Shown here: positions 39,926-50,840 of the stretch, one piece after another
Layout: every line of letters begins with the position of its first letter
Position numbering within the stretch: position 1 is the first letter of the stretch
NCBI GenBank assembly: GCA_902600895.1
Contig: CACKLF010000001.1
Span: 62,001-126,000 of the forward strand
Direction: 5' to 3'
Source: an uncultured Alphaproteobacteria bacterium
Lineage (GTDB): Bacteria > Pseudomonadota > Alphaproteobacteria > Rhodobacterales > Rhodobacteraceae
Length of the DNA stretch: 64,000 nt
Translations under genes and position numbers: made by a program
Notes under the pieces: generated by a model
What the model was told of the DNA's origin: nothing
The model's input: only the letters and a program-made list of their open reading frames with translations
Database searches by the model: none

Positions 39926-40522
39926 ATGGGAATAAATTTAAATTTTATGACTAAACCTACATATTCACAGAGTGAATGTCATTTTGTTAATGGTAGAAAT
40001 TTGAAAGGCCCATTCCCAACTGGCCTTGAGTCAGCAATGTTTGGAATGGGTTGTTTTTGGGGAGTAGAAAAGGTTTTCTGGACTAGGAAGGGTGTTTGGG
40101 TCACGGCGGTTGGTTATAGTGGTGGAGATACTGAAAACCCAACCTATCAGGAAGTATGCTCAGGTCGAACTAACCATAACGAAGTTGTCTTTATAAAATA
40201 TGATCCTAAATTGCTTTCTTACCCGGATTTATTAAAACTATTTTGGGAGGGCCATAATCCTACTCAGGGGAATAGGCAAGGGAATGATATTGGAACACAA
40301 TATAGAAGCGGTATTTATACTTTTGATCCAAATCAATATAGCGAAGCGATGTCATCGAGAGAGAAATATTCTGAGAAGCTATCAAAAAGTGGATTTGGAT
40401 CAATTACAACTGAAATAAAATCAGCAGATAGCTTTTATTATGCTGAGGATTATCATCAGCAATATTTAGCAAAGAACCCAGGGGGTTATTGCGGTCTAGG
40501 TGGTTTGGGTATTTCTCTATAG
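39926..40522 (+). CDS. msrA: peptide methionine sulfoxide reductase A
   Basis: [14 protein letters not shown]...[17 protein letters not shown]. Confidence 0.95.
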   Translation: MGINLNFMTKPTYSQSECHFVNGRNLKGPFPTGLESAMFGMGCFWGVEKVFWTRKGVWVTAVGYSGGDTENPTYQEVCSGRTNHNEVVFIKYDPKLLSYPDLLKLFWEGHNPTQGNRQGNDIGTQYRSGIYTFDPNQYSEAMSSREKYSEKLSKSGFGSITTEIKSADSFYYAEDYHQQYLAKNPGGYCGLGGLGISL

Positions 40523-40567
40523 GTAACTGATGAGATTACCTAGTTCTTTTAGCTATTTAATTTTAGT

Positions 40568-41473
40568 TTGTTGGGTGCTGTGGTTACATTTTCTGCAATT
40601 GCTCTAGTTTCAAATAAAGATGATGCTAGTGTTTTAGGTAAAGCTTTAGAAAAGCTTACACCGGCACCCAACGGAGTTGGTATCTTTGAGGTTGATGAAA
40701 TTTCAGGCGACTGGGAGGTTAGTGGTTTTTTTTTAGAACAGCCGAACAGTCTTCAATTGGACTTACTTGAGGCATGCTTTTCAGTAAAGTTTATTATAAC
40801 AAAAATACCTGAAGAGAACTGGGTAAATAAGGTACAGCGAGATTTAAAACCGGTCAGAGAGGAGCCTTTTGTCGTTTCTAGTGGTTATTACGCTGATAAT
40901 ATTCCACTAAATAAAATATCGGTCCTAGTTGAGGCTGCAATGGCGTTTGGAACAGGACACCATCCAACTACACTTCTTTGCTTGAGGGCAGTAGGGTTAT
41001 TAGACAGAATAAACTATGGACCCAAATGCATAGCAGACATCGGTTGTGGAACGGGTATTCTATCCATAGCCGCTTCTAAACTCTTTCGAGGACAGACCAT
41101 TGCTTCTGATATTGATTGTATAGCAGTTAAAACAGCTAAGAAAAATATTATGGCAAACGGTTTGGGTGGGAGCGTTAAGGTTTATAAAGCGAATGCTTTC
41201 AATCATTATAGTATTAATCTCACAAGACCATTTGATCTGATTTTTGCAAATATTCTTGCAGTTCCATTGAAAAGATTGGTTCTCCCTATCAAACGCAACA
41301 GCAAAGCAGGAGGTTTCATTGTATTGTCGGGTATCCTGAAAAGGCAAGCAAATTTGGTTGAGACAATATATTTTTGCAATGGCTACTTACGAGTTAAGAA
41401 AATAGAATTGGGAGAATGGGTTTGTCTAATAATGAAAAATTTCTGTCGATCTAGAAAAAAAAATAATTTATGA
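40568..41473 (+). CDS. prmA: 50S ribosomal protein L11 methyltransferase
   Basis: AMAFGTGHHPTTLLCL, IADIGCGTGILSIAA. Confidence 0.9.
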   Translation: MLGAVVTFSAIALVSNKDDASVLGKALEKLTPAPNGVGIFEVDEISGDWEVSGFFLEQPNSLQLDLLEACFSVKFIITKIPEENWVNKVQRDLKPVREEPFVVSSGYYADNIPLNKISVLVEAAMAFGTGHHPTTLLCLRAVGLLDRINYGPKCIADIGCGTGILSIAASKLFRGQTIASDIDCIAVKTAKKNIMANGLGGSVKVYKANAFNHYSINLTRPFDLIFANILAVPLKRLVLPIKRNSKAGGFIVLSGILKRQANLVETIYFCNGYLRVKKIELGEWVCLIMKNFCRSRKKNNL

Positions 41474-41556
41474 TAGATAAAATACACGTACGTAGCGACT
41501 TTATTTTAATTTTTGCAGCCATATTAGTTAACCTCATCTTTAATTTTGGGAGAATA

Positions 41557-42063
41557 ATGAAAATTATAGGAATTGATCCAGGTCTTAGAAAGACCGGGTG
41601 GGGTGTGGTAGAGATACGGGGTAATGTTATTGGTCATATTTCTAATGGAACCATCGAGTCGAATGGAAGGAAGGATTTAGCTTGTCGTTTACTGGAGATC
41701 TATAATAATCTGGTTGAAGTTTTTCAATTTGCTAAACCCGATGTAGCCGCTATTGAGAACACGTTTGTCAATAAAGATTCAGCTGGTGCTCTAAAGTTGG
41801 GTCAGGCTAGAGCTATTGCTTTGTTGGTGCCTGCTAGTTTGAAGGTACAGGTTTTTGAATATGCCCCTAACACTATCAAAAAAGCTGTTGTTGGGGTTGG
41901 GCATGCCGATAAATTACAGGTCAAAGCTATGGTGAAAATACAGTTACCAAAAGCAAAATTTAATGGCCAAGACTCTGTTGATGCTTTGTCAATAGCACTC
42001 TGTCATGCTTATCAGTACAAGAACCAAGATAGACTTAAACATGCAATTTCAGCGGCTAGGTAA
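41557..42063 (+). CDS. ruvC: crossover junction endodeoxyribonuclease RuvC
   Basis: MKIIGIDPGLRKTGWGVVE. Confidence 0.95.
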   Translation: MKIIGIDPGLRKTGWGVVEIRGNVIGHISNGTIESNGRKDLACRLLEIYNNLVEVFQFAKPDVAAIENTFVNKDSAGALKLGQARAIALLVPASLKVQVFEYAPNTIKKAVVGVGHADKLQVKAMVKIQLPKAKFNGQDSVDALSIALCHAYQYKNQDRLKHAISAAR

Positions 42064-42068
42064 TAGTA

Positions 42069-42740
42069 ATGATTGGTAAGATAAAAGGAATGGTTGAAAC
42101 CATTGGAACTGATACTGTTTTAGTAGATGTTGGAGGTATTGGATATATAATAAATGTATCTTCCATCACAAAAAATTCGTTATCGGCAGTTGGTGAAGAA
42201 GTTTCATTATTCACTGAAATGATGGTCCGAGAGGACTCAATACAACTAGTTGGTTTTGCGTCATGTATGGAAAAGGATTGGTTCAGATTGTTGATATCAG
42301 TACAAGGAGTGGGAGCTAAAGCCGCTTTAGCAATATTAGGAGCAGTTCCTTTGAAGCAGTTATCTCGTTCTATAATATCAGGCAACCCTGAATATATTAT
42401 CTCGGCACCCGGAGTGGGTCCCAAAATTGCAAAAAGAATTCTTTTGGAATTAGCCCAAAAAGCACTTTTGATAGAAAATAATCAGGACTTGGATCCATCA
42501 CACAAGAGTTTTGATACCAATGAAGTTTTTGAAGAAAATACTGTATCATCTCATGAAGGTGAGAGCCAAATAGGTTCTGAAGGCTCTAATGTAGAGCAGG
42601 AAGCTATTTTAGCACTTATAAAACTTGGTTACGAAAGAATGGCCGCAACAAGAGTTGTGGTAAAAATCTATAGTGAAAATGAAAAGCTTGAGATATCAGA
42701 CTTAATTCGACTATCGCTACAACAAATTTCTGGTGATTGA
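42069..42740 (+). CDS. ruvA: Holliday junction helicase RuvA
   Basis: [10 protein letters not shown]...[11 protein letters not shown]...[15 protein letters not shown]. Confidence 0.95.
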   Translation: MIGKIKGMVETIGTDTVLVDVGGIGYIINVSSITKNSLSAVGEEVSLFTEMMVREDSIQLVGFASCMEKDWFRLLISVQGVGAKAALAILGAVPLKQLSRSIISGNPEYIISAPGVGPKIAKRILLELAQKALLIENNQDLDPSHKSFDTNEVFEENTVSSHEGESQIGSEGSNVEQEAILALIKLGYERMAATRVVVKIYSENEKLEISDLIRLSLQQISGD

Positions 42741-43786
42741 TGTCGGATTTTGATAAATTCACATTGGATAGTAAATTTCAATCTAATGATCCAGATAAAG
42801 CTTTGAGACCACAGCTTTTGCAAGATTTTGTTGGACAGAATGAGGCAAGATCAAACCTATCTGTTTTTATTGAAGCAGCAAAGAACAGATCAAAGGCAAT
42901 GGATCATGTTCTCTTCTACGGTCCACCGGGTTTAGGTAAGACTACCCTTGCACAAATTATTTCTCGTGAATTGGGCGTAAATTTTAAGATGACCTCTGGC
43001 CCAATTTTAGCTAAAGCTGGTGATTTGGCGGCCATTTTGACTAATTTGGATGAAAGAGATGTTTTGTTCATAGATGAAATTCACCGTTTAACCCCAGCAG
43101 TTGAAGAAATTCTTTATCCTGCAATGGAAGACCATGGACTTGATATTATGGTAGGTGAAGGACCATCAGCAAGATCAGTAAGGATTGAGTTGCAACCTTT
43201 CACTCTTGTAGGAGCTACTACAAGATTAGGATTATTAACAAACCCTTTAAGAGATAGATTTGGCATCCCAACTCATCTTGACTTTTATAAAGTAGATGAC
43301 TTGGTAAAAATTATAACAAGGGCAGCTCAATTACTAAATGCAGAAATAGATTTTGATGGTGCAATTGAGATAGCCAAAAGATCTAGAGGCACACCGAGAG
43401 TGGCTGGTAGACTTCTAAGAAGGGTTATCGATTTTGCTCAAGTTGAAGGTGATGGATTTATTTCGGTCAATATAGCCCAATCTTCTTTAACAAAATTAGG
43501 AGTTGACTCACTGGGTTTAGATATTTCAGACCGTAGATATTTACTTCAACTCGCTGAAAATTATCAAGGTGGTCCAGTGGGTGTAGAAACTATCTGTGCA
43601 GCTTTATCAGAGTCCAGAGATGCGATTGAAGATGTAATTGAACCTTACCTATTGCAAGTTGGATTAGTCCAGAGGACACCAAGGGGAAGAGTTCTTAGTA
43701 AAATTGCTTGGGATCATTTAGCTATTGAAATTCCAGAAATTACTAGGTTTGAAAGAGAAAAGCAGGGAAATATTTTTAAAGAATAG
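42737..43786 (+). CDS. ruvB: Holliday junction helicase RuvB
   Basis: [27 protein letters not shown]. Confidence 0.97.
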   Translation: MMSDFDKFTLDSKFQSNDPDKALRPQLLQDFVGQNEARSNLSVFIEAAKNRSKAMDHVLFYGPPGLGKTTLAQIISRELGVNFKMTSGPILAKAGDLAAILTNLDERDVLFIDEIHRLTPAVEEILYPAMEDHGLDIMVGEGPSARSVRIELQPFTLVGATTRLGLLTNPLRDRFGIPTHLDFYKVDDLVKIITRAAQLLNAEIDFDGAIEIAKRSRGTPRVAGRLLRRVIDFAQVEGDGFISVNIAQSSLTKLGVDSLGLDISDRRYLLQLAENYQGGPVGVETICAALSESRDAIEDVIEPYLLQVGLVQRTPRGRVLSKIAWDHLAIEIPEITRFEREKQGNIFKE

Positions 43787-43836
43787 TGGTCAAATGGAAT
43801 TATTTAAATGTTTTACCTTTCAAGTAAGTTAATCTA

Positions 43837-44232
43837 ATGCCTAAAGAGTTTTTGAACAGGGTTTATCATGAAGATACTGATTTTTTAGGAGTCGTATATT
43901 ATGCTAATTACTTTAGGTTTATAGAGAGGGCTCGGTCAGAAGCAATAAGAGAAGTTGGGATTAGCCAAAGAAAATTAAAAACCGAGAGTGATCTATCTTT
44001 TGTAGTATCAAAGATAAATTCTCAGTTTTTAAAAAGTGCGATTTATGATGACATTCTAGTCACCAAAACAAGCTTAATACATTTGGGGGCAGCTAGTGTT
44101 ATTCTGGGGCAAAAAATTTTCAGAGAAGAAACTTTAATCTTTTCTTCTTCTGTTACGCTAGCCTCCATAAATCACTCAGGAAAACCTATCAGGTTGCCAG
44201 AAAATGTAAGGAATAGTTTGTTGTTAATTTAA
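43837..44232 (+). CDS. ybgC: YbgC-type acyl-CoA thioesterase
   Basis: VYHEDTDFLGVVYYANYFRFIERARSE. Confidence 0.92.
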   Translation: MPKEFLNRVYHEDTDFLGVVYYANYFRFIERARSEAIREVGISQRKLKTESDLSFVVSKINSQFLKSAIYDDILVTKTSLIHLGAASVILGQKIFREETLIFSSSVTLASINHSGKPIRLPENVRNSLLLI

Positions 44233-44270
44233 GTTAAAGGCTTACTTATCGTTTTAATAACTCCTCTAAC

Positions 44271-45008
44271 ATGGTAAAGTTAAATATTAACCTTTTGAAA
44301 GCTAAAATTATGGAAATTGGTATTGCATATTTTGATCAGGCTACTTTTACAGTAAAAATTGTAATGATTATTCTTGTTTTGGCCTCCATTTGGTCGTGGA
44401 CGGTAATTATTGAGAAGTTGATCTATTTCCCTCTTGAAAGGAGACGGATAGATAGGACTGTTACAAAGATTTTTGCCACACACGAGTGGGACAAAAGACA
44501 GGAAGAGTTAAACCAAAAAGTAACTAGAAATAAAGAACTCAACATGACTGAACTTCTATTCTTTGAGGGAATGCGTGAATTGAGCAGAGAGACCAAAACA
44601 AGTGATTTGAGTGATACAGGTATATCAAGAATAGAGCGAATATTAGATTTGACTTTAATGAAAGTTGGCGACAAATATAGATCGGGCCTATATTTGTTGG
44701 CAACTGTTGGGTCAGTGGCACCATTCATTGGTCTTTTTGGTACGGTTTGGGGTATAAAGAATTCTTTTGAAGAAATTGCATCTCAGCAAAATACCAACCT
44801 GGCGATTGTTGCACCTGGCATTGCCGAAGCTCTTTTAGCAACCGCATTGGGGTTGCTAGCAGCAATTCCAGCTGTAATTTTTTATAATAAGCTTTCAAAA
44901 GACTCTGAAAGACTGTTGTCGTACCAAGAAATTTTTCTTGATAGGTTTTTAAGAGAATTGCTCTATTTTAACGAGATTTTAAAGAGCAAGCAAAATTTTG
45001 TCAAATAG
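44271..45008 (+). CDS. tolQ: TolQ
   Basis: VGSVAPFIGLFGTVWGIKNSF. Confidence 0.93.
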   Translation: MVKLNINLLKAKIMEIGIAYFDQATFTVKIVMIILVLASIWSWTVIIEKLIYFPLERRRIDRTVTKIFATHEWDKRQEELNQKVTRNKELNMTELLFFEGMRELSRETKTSDLSDTGISRIERILDLTLMKVGDKYRSGLYLLATVGSVAPFIGLFGTVWGIKNSFEEIASQQNTNLAIVAPGIAEALLATALGLLAAIPAVIFYNKLSKDSERLLSYQEIFLDRFLRELLYFNEILKSKQNFVK

Positions 45009-45029
45009 AGTAACCGGCATGAGTATTAA

Positions 45030-45506
45030 ATGAAAAGTTTAGGATCTAATCAAAAATTTAAAACAAACAGACTTCGTGCTTTTAGGCAAGGTTCTGAATT
45101 GATGTCAGAAATAAATGTAACACCCTTCGTTGACGTAATGCTAGTTTTGCTTATTATTTTTATGATCACAGCACCCATGCTTACAGTTGGTATTGAGATT
45201 GAAATTCCAGAAACAAGTGCAAAATCTGTCACTGGGGCGGATAGTGAACAGGTCCCATTTGAGTTATATGTTGATAGTTCTGGTAAAGTATTCATAAACC
45301 AAACACCCGTAGATGATAAGCAATTAATGAGAAAGTTGGAACTAATTGCCAACCAACGGAAGGATAAAGTTTTATATGTAAAAGCTGATGGACGAAACTC
45401 TTATGGTCGCATTTCAAAAATTTTAGGTGAGTTGGATAATGCTTCTTTTTTAAAAAAATATATATTGGTACATCTTCCAAACTCTGGGAAGGCTGAAGAA
45501 TTTTGA
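45030..45506 (+). CDS. tolR: TolR
   Basis: SEINVTPFVDVMLVLLIIFMITAP. Confidence 0.93.
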   Translation: MKSLGSNQKFKTNRLRAFRQGSELMSEINVTPFVDVMLVLLIIFMITAPMLTVGIEIEIPETSAKSVTGADSEQVPFELYVDSSGKVFINQTPVDDKQLMRKLELIANQRKDKVLYVKADGRNSYGRISKILGELDNASFLKKYILVHLPNSGKAEEF

Positions 45507-46618
45507 AGATTGCTGCAACTATTTCGGCTGCTATTCATGGATTGATGATAAGTTACATGGCAGGATTTCAATTGCAAGACGAAATCTTAGAGGACATAAA
45601 GCAAAATTCTGGACCAGAGGTAATTAGTTTGGAAGAGTACTGTGAAATATCAACAAACTCCTGTTTTACTCCTGAGAGCTCAAAAGTGATCAATCCACTA
45701 ATTAGTTTGGAGCAGGAGATTGATAGTAAATTTGCTTTAGATAACATCGATTCAGAAAATCCTAAGCTTGGGAATTTACCACAGTTTGTTGAAGAAAAAA
45801 TGGAATTAGATAAAGCACCGCAGGTAGGAGAATTAGAGGATTTTAACGAGGAAAAAAAGAATATTACTGATTTAAAATCAGTAGGTAACGAAGAAAAACT
45901 TGATATTGTAGTTATATCGAACGAAAGGCCTCCACCTCGCAACAGCCAAAAAATTGCTAATGTTGCGAGTAATTTGTCAGAGCTTCAAAGTAACTTGTTG
46001 GAACCAAGTTTGACTTCTGTCATTCAAAAAGATGCCGTTATTTTAGCAAAGGAAAAAGAAGGTAACGCGAATGAAAAGAGTTCAGTGGAGATCTCTCTAG
46101 AAGGTCAAGATGTGGAAGCCATTTTAAATGCTGCTCCTAAAATAGCTAAACTGCCACCTAAAAGGCCATCAAATATAGAGATATTAGATACAGAAAACGT
46201 TAGTCCTGTGAACTATGAGGGATTAATTTCTGCAGCTTTGGATGATGTATTAGAAGAAGGCAGTAGCTCATCTTTACGTAAGGACAGTCAGGCCTCCGAT
46301 AATTACATACTTCATAAAGTGGAACAAAGTGTGGCATCTTTCTATAATACAGCTGCGCTGTTAGGACTAGCAGACCCAGAGCAGTACAAAGTGCGAGTAA
46401 AATTTTTTGTGAGCTCTAAAGGAGTTAATAGAAATAGTATAAAGTTGTTAGAGCCCAAAAACCCTACAGATAGACATTTGCTTAATTTAAAATATGCTAA
46501 AAACGCAATAATAAAAGCGCTTTCAGACAAAGCCAATTATATTTCTAGTGAAAACTATCCATCTGGTATAAATATAATATTAAATTTTACACCCACTTTA
46601 GGTGTAGGTTACGATTAA
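45503..46618 (+). CDS. tolA: TolA-like protein
   Basis: position between tolR and tolB, N-terminal TM, long charged linker. Confidence 0.75.
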   Translation: MKIAATISAAIHGLMISYMAGFQLQDEILEDIKQNSGPEVISLEEYCEISTNSCFTPESSKVINPLISLEQEIDSKFALDNIDSENPKLGNLPQFVEEKMELDKAPQVGELEDFNEEKKNITDLKSVGNEEKLDIVVISNERPPPRNSQKIANVASNLSELQSNLLEPSLTSVIQKDAVILAKEKEGNANEKSSVEISLEGQDVEAILNAAPKIAKLPPKRPSNIEILDTENVSPVNYEGLISAALDDVLEEGSSSSLRKDSQASDNYILHKVEQSVASFYNTAALLGLADPEQYKVRVKFFVSSKGVNRNSIKLLEPKNPTDRHLLNLKYAKNAIIKALSDKANYISSENYPSGINIILNFTPTLGVGYD

Positions 46619-46634
46619 GAATAGGAGTTAAAAC

Positions 46635-47969
46635 TTGTTAAGATCTCTAAAATTCACTCTAGCATCCTTTTTTTTGACTATTGTGCCAAATGTTGGTCTG
46701 GCTCAAGATAACATTATTACATTAGAGGGTAGTGTAAGCGGGGGAATTTTTGAACCGATAAAGATCGCTCTACCAGATTTCATCTTAAGCTCTGGGATAG
46801 ATAGCAATTTCATGACTGATTTTATGGTAGTGCTAGAAAATGATTTAGAGAATACTGGATTGTTTAAAAAGATCAATAAAAGTGCTTATCTAAGTAAGAT
46901 ATCAGAATTTGATGCTCCAGTTCAGTATTCTGATTGGTCTCTAATTAACGCGTCTGTTCTTTTGACTGGCGAATTAGAGCAAAAAAGTCCTATAGATTTT
47001 GAAATTAAATTTCGAATTTGGGATATTGTATCTCAAAATAAGTTAGGTAAAGGTCTTAAATTTGAGGCCAAAATATCAAACTGGAGAAGAGTAGCTCACA
47101 AGGTGGCTGACGAAATTTACAATAGGGTTACGGGAGAAGGTCCATATTTTGACTCAAAGTTGGTTTTTGTCGCAGAAAGTGGACCTAAAAATAAGAGGGT
47201 AAAACGAATAGCGTTGATGGACCAGGATGGAGCAAATGTTAAGTTTTTAACAGACGGTAAGCATATTGTCTTGAAGCCCATGTTTTCACCTGACTCAAAA
47301 AGCATACTCTTCACGAGTTATAGATCTGGTTTGCCAAGAGTATATCGAAAAGATTTGAACTCAGGCACAGAAACAACCTTTCGCACTTTACCAGGAATGA
47401 CCTTTTCCCCAAGGTATTCACCTGATGGTCAACATATGTTGTTGTCAATTACGGACAAAATGAACACGGATATATATAAAGTTTCTCTTGCCAGTGGTAA
47501 GAAGACACGCTTAACGAAGGATAGAGCTATTGATACGGCTCCAAGTTTTTCACCTAATGGAAGAAAAGTGGTTTTTGAAAGTGACAGAAGTCTTACTCAA
47601 CAGTTATATATAATGAATTCGAATGGCAGTGACATAAAAAGAATTACTTTTGGTAAAGGAAGATATGCAGAGCCAGCTTGGTCACCTCGAGGAGACCTGA
47701 TCGCATTCACAAAAATGGTGGATGGATTTTTTCACATAGGTGTTATAAAGCCTGATGGAACTGGTGAGAAGATTTTAACAAAATCCTCAAAAGACCAAGC
47801 ACCAACATGGTCACCTAATGGAAGAGTTATAATGTTTTACAGGGAAACTCTAGGTAGAAGAGGAGCACCTAGCATATACATGATTGATGTTACTGGAGCA
47901 AACCTGCGTAAAATGAGAACTGGTTCATATTTTGCGTCTGATCCAAGTTGGTCAGCGTTGCTAAATTGA
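46635..47969 (+). CDS. tolB: Tol-Pal system protein TolB
   Basis: TolB beta-propeller repeats. Confidence 0.95.
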   Translation: MLRSLKFTLASFFLTIVPNVGLAQDNIITLEGSVSGGIFEPIKIALPDFILSSGIDSNFMTDFMVVLENDLENTGLFKKINKSAYLSKISEFDAPVQYSDWSLINASVLLTGELEQKSPIDFEIKFRIWDIVSQNKLGKGLKFEAKISNWRRVAHKVADEIYNRVTGEGPYFDSKLVFVAESGPKNKRVKRIALMDQDGANVKFLTDGKHIVLKPMFSPDSKSILFTSYRSGLPRVYRKDLNSGTETTFRTLPGMTFSPRYSPDGQHMLLSITDKMNTDIYKVSLASGKKTRLTKDRAIDTAPSFSPNGRKVVFESDRSLTQQLYIMNSNGSDIKRITFGKGRYAEPAWSPRGDLIAFTKMVDGFFHIGVIKPDGTGEKILTKSSKDQAPTWSPNGRVIMFYRETLGRRGAPSIYMIDVTGANLRKMRTGSYFASDPSWSALLN

Positions 47970-48034
47970 GTATTTATAAGTATCCTATGCGTTTGTGTAC
48001 CTTATATGGTGTTAATTAAAGAGAGGTTAATATA

Positions 48035-48517
48035 ATGTATAAATCTAGAATTTCCCTATTAGGACTTTTAATTATATCGCTGGCATCTTGTAAATCAACA
48101 ACAGGTCCCACAAACTACAGCCAGACATTAGATGATGGAAGCATAAAAATTACTCAACTGGAGGATAATAAAACTCAAATTGGTGAGACAATTTATTTTG
48201 GAGTAGATGAAAGTGGAATAAATTCTGAGATGATGTCAGTACTAGATGCTCAAGTGGCTTATCTGAAAGAAAATGGGCGTCAAAATATTACAATCGAAGG
48301 CCATACGGATGAGCAAGGTACCAGGGAGTATAATTTGGGCTTAGGCGCAAAAAGGTCAAATTCTGTGAAGGCTTACATGGTGTCACAAGGACTCAGCACT
48401 AGCAGAATAGATGTGGTTACATATGGAAAAGAAAGACCTGTATCACTTTGCTCGGAGGAAAAATGCTGGAAAGAAAATAGGCGTGCTGTAACAGTAATAG
48501 CTGGTGGATTTAACTGA
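48035..48517 (+). CDS. pal: peptidoglycan-associated lipoprotein
   Basis: lipobox LASC; OmpA motif ITIEGHTDEQGTREYNLGLGAKRS. Confidence 0.95.
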   Translation: MYKSRISLLGLLIISLASCKSTTGPTNYSQTLDDGSIKITQLEDNKTQIGETIYFGVDESGINSEMMSVLDAQVAYLKENGRQNITIEGHTDEQGTREYNLGLGAKRSNSVKAYMVSQGLSTSRIDVVTYGKERPVSLCSEEKCWKENRRAVTVIAGGFN

Positions 48518-48577
48518 TAAAAATCCGTATTGGATATAGGATATAACTTTCCAATGTTATTTTGAAGTAGGTAAAAT

Positions 48578-49435
48578 ATGAAAAATTTTTATTTGCTGCC
48601 ACCAAAGCTAATTTTTGCATGTATAGTTTTTTTTGGAAATATTAGTTTCGCTGCTGATGAAAATAACGATTTATTTGATCTTGATCAAAATGAGGTTTTA
48701 AGTATTAGAAAAGAGTTAGAGGTTATCTCTGCAGAGCTATCTGATTTGGAGAATATTTTCATTTATGAAAATAAAGATACGTTAGCACGAGGAGCAAGCT
48801 TGGACATTTTTTTGAGGCTTAGTCGACTAGAAAATAGGTTAGCTTCTGCAATAGGATTTTTGGAAAATCTGGAAAATAGATTTGAAAAAACTACGAGAGT
48901 TTTAATTTTTAAGCTAACTGAGATCGAACAATTAATGAACGAAATTGTTGGAAAGAAATCTACTTCTGGGACATTAATTGAGCTATATGACGACGTAGCC
49001 AAAAGTACTGAGTTGAAAGATCAGGAGTTTAGACAGCTTCCCGAAGATCAAAGAGAGTATCTTTCGGTAAAAGCCATATTTGATGGTGGAAATTATGAAT
49101 TAGCGGTAGAAGAATTTTCTAGCTTTTTGGAAAGGTTCAGTGGAAGTAAACTGTCACTGCAAGTAAAATTTTGGAGATCTGAAAGTTATTTGCGTTTAAA
49201 AAATTGGCCCTCTGCTGCGGAAGGCTTTTTAGAAGTTTTCAGTGCTGATTCAAATGGAGCCCTATCCGTGTATTCTCTTTTTGGACTAGTTTTAAGTCTT
49301 TCGGAACTTGGTGAGAAAGAACAATCTTGTTCGGCACTTTTAGAAATCAAAAATCGAAATGCTCTTAAATTTAATGAATTTCAAGAGCAGCTTATAAACT
49401 ACGGAAAAAACCTAAATTGTGATTTTGAGGAATAA
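48578..49435 (+). CDS. cpoB: cell division coordinator CpoB/YbgF-like
   Basis: follows pal; TPR-like C-terminus. Confidence 0.8.
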   Translation: MKNFYLLPPKLIFACIVFFGNISFAADENNDLFDLDQNEVLSIRKELEVISAELSDLENIFIYENKDTLARGASLDIFLRLSRLENRLASAIGFLENLENRFEKTTRVLIFKLTEIEQLMNEIVGKKSTSGTLIELYDDVAKSTELKDQEFRQLPEDQREYLSVKAIFDGGNYELAVEEFSSFLERFSGSKLSLQVKFWRSESYLRLKNWPSAAEGFLEVFSADSNGALSVYSLFGLVLSLSELGEKEQSCSALLEIKNRNALKFNEFQEQLINYGKNLNCDFEE

Positions 49436-49443
49436 TCATCACG

Positions 49444-50778
49444 TTGCAAATTTTACAAGAATATCAAGATCTCCAGAAAATTTTTTTAGATAGTTTTTTA
49501 GAGTTTTCAGGTAAAAAAATCGGGGTAGCAGTATCTGGTGGAGGAGACTCTTTAGCCATGTTATTGGTTGCGGCAAGTTCGATTGACAGAATAAATTGCC
49601 AGATTGAAGTTGCTACAGTTGACCATGGGTTGCGCGCAGATAGTGGTGCAGAGGCTCAGTTTGTAAAAGATATATGTGACTCAATTTATCTAAAGCACTC
49701 TATCTTGCCGTGGGAGAAGCCTGACAAAATAAATAATATTCAAAATTGTGCACGCTTGGCTCGATTAAGACTTCTTACGGAATGGGCAAACAGAGATGAA
49801 ATTTCCATAATCCTTCTGGGACATTCAGCGGATGATCAAGCAGAGACCATAATTATGAATTTAATTAGAGGTTCAGGTATAGAGGGTTTAAGAGGAATGC
49901 CATCATTCTTTTTAAATGAAGGAATAATATTTGCACGTCCATTTTTGTCGGTTGGGAGAGAAAGGTTGAGGAGTTTTCTACAAGATCATGAATACTCATG
50001 GATTGAAGATCCTTCTAACTCTGACGAAAAATTTCAGAGAGTAAGAGTGAGGAAAATACTTCCTAAACTTTCTGAATTAGGTTTAACAATAAAAAAAATT
50101 AATCTAACAGGTGAGCGGATGGCCTGTGCTAGTAGTCTTTTAAGGCAGTTGGCAGGCTCTGAAATAGAAAAATGTATTTCAATAAATTCGTGGGGGGAGC
50201 TAAAATTACACAAGAAGCATTTCTTATTTCTGCCTATGGAAATTCAAATGAGAATATTAACTGCCGTGGTAGGTGGATTGAGGGGAACTCAATATAGGCC
50301 TAGATATAAGCTAATTAAATCTCTGTTGGGAAAGATGTCCAAAGATAAAAATCAGTTGGGAGTTACTACTTGCGGTTTAAAAGTTACAGAAAATACAAAT
50401 GATTTTTTATTTCAAAGGGAAATTTCTGGAATTCCAGAAATTGCCAAAATAACAAGCTTTACTGGAAGTAACTTGGTAGGAAAAACACTAAGGAAAGCAA
50501 AAAATAGGTTTGTCTGGGATAATCGGTGGGTAATTTCTATTAAGCTGGATCAAAGCTACTATACGGCGAAAATAGGTAGAATAACCAATAAAGCCATTTT
50601 GAAATGTCTAAGAAAAGGCAATTCAAATGTAAAATATTACACGGCGGCCAGTTTGCCAGCAATTTTTTTAGAAGGAAAAGTTATAGCCTTGGCCGGGCTA
50701 ATGGCCAATAAGCACATTTCTTTCTCTGTTTTATACACTAAACAAACCTTTGCAAAAAGATTAGAAAATGGCCAATAA
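49444..50778 (+). CDS. tilS: tRNA(Ile)-lysidine synthetase
   Basis: VAVSGGGDSLAMLL PP-loop; TTG start. Confidence 0.92.
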   Translation: MQILQEYQDLQKIFLDSFLEFSGKKIGVAVSGGGDSLAMLLVAASSIDRINCQIEVATVDHGLRADSGAEAQFVKDICDSIYLKHSILPWEKPDKINNIQNCARLARLRLLTEWANRDEISIILLGHSADDQAETIIMNLIRGSGIEGLRGMPSFFLNEGIIFARPFLSVGRERLRSFLQDHEYSWIEDPSNSDEKFQRVRVRKILPKLSELGLTIKKINLTGERMACASSLLRQLAGSEIEKCISINSWGELKLHKKHFLFLPMEIQMRILTAVVGGLRGTQYRPRYKLIKSLLGKMSKDKNQLGVTTCGLKVTENTNDFLFQREISGIPEIAKITSFTGSNLVGKTLRKAKNRFVWDNRWVISIKLDQSYYTAKIGRITNKAILKCLRKGNSNVKYYTAASLPAIFLEGKVIALAGLMANKHISFSVLYTKQTFAKRLENGQ

Positions 50779-50840
50779 TACTATTGAAATATTATATTTT
50801 GATATTAGTTTATAACGGCACAGGACAATGAGGTGACAAT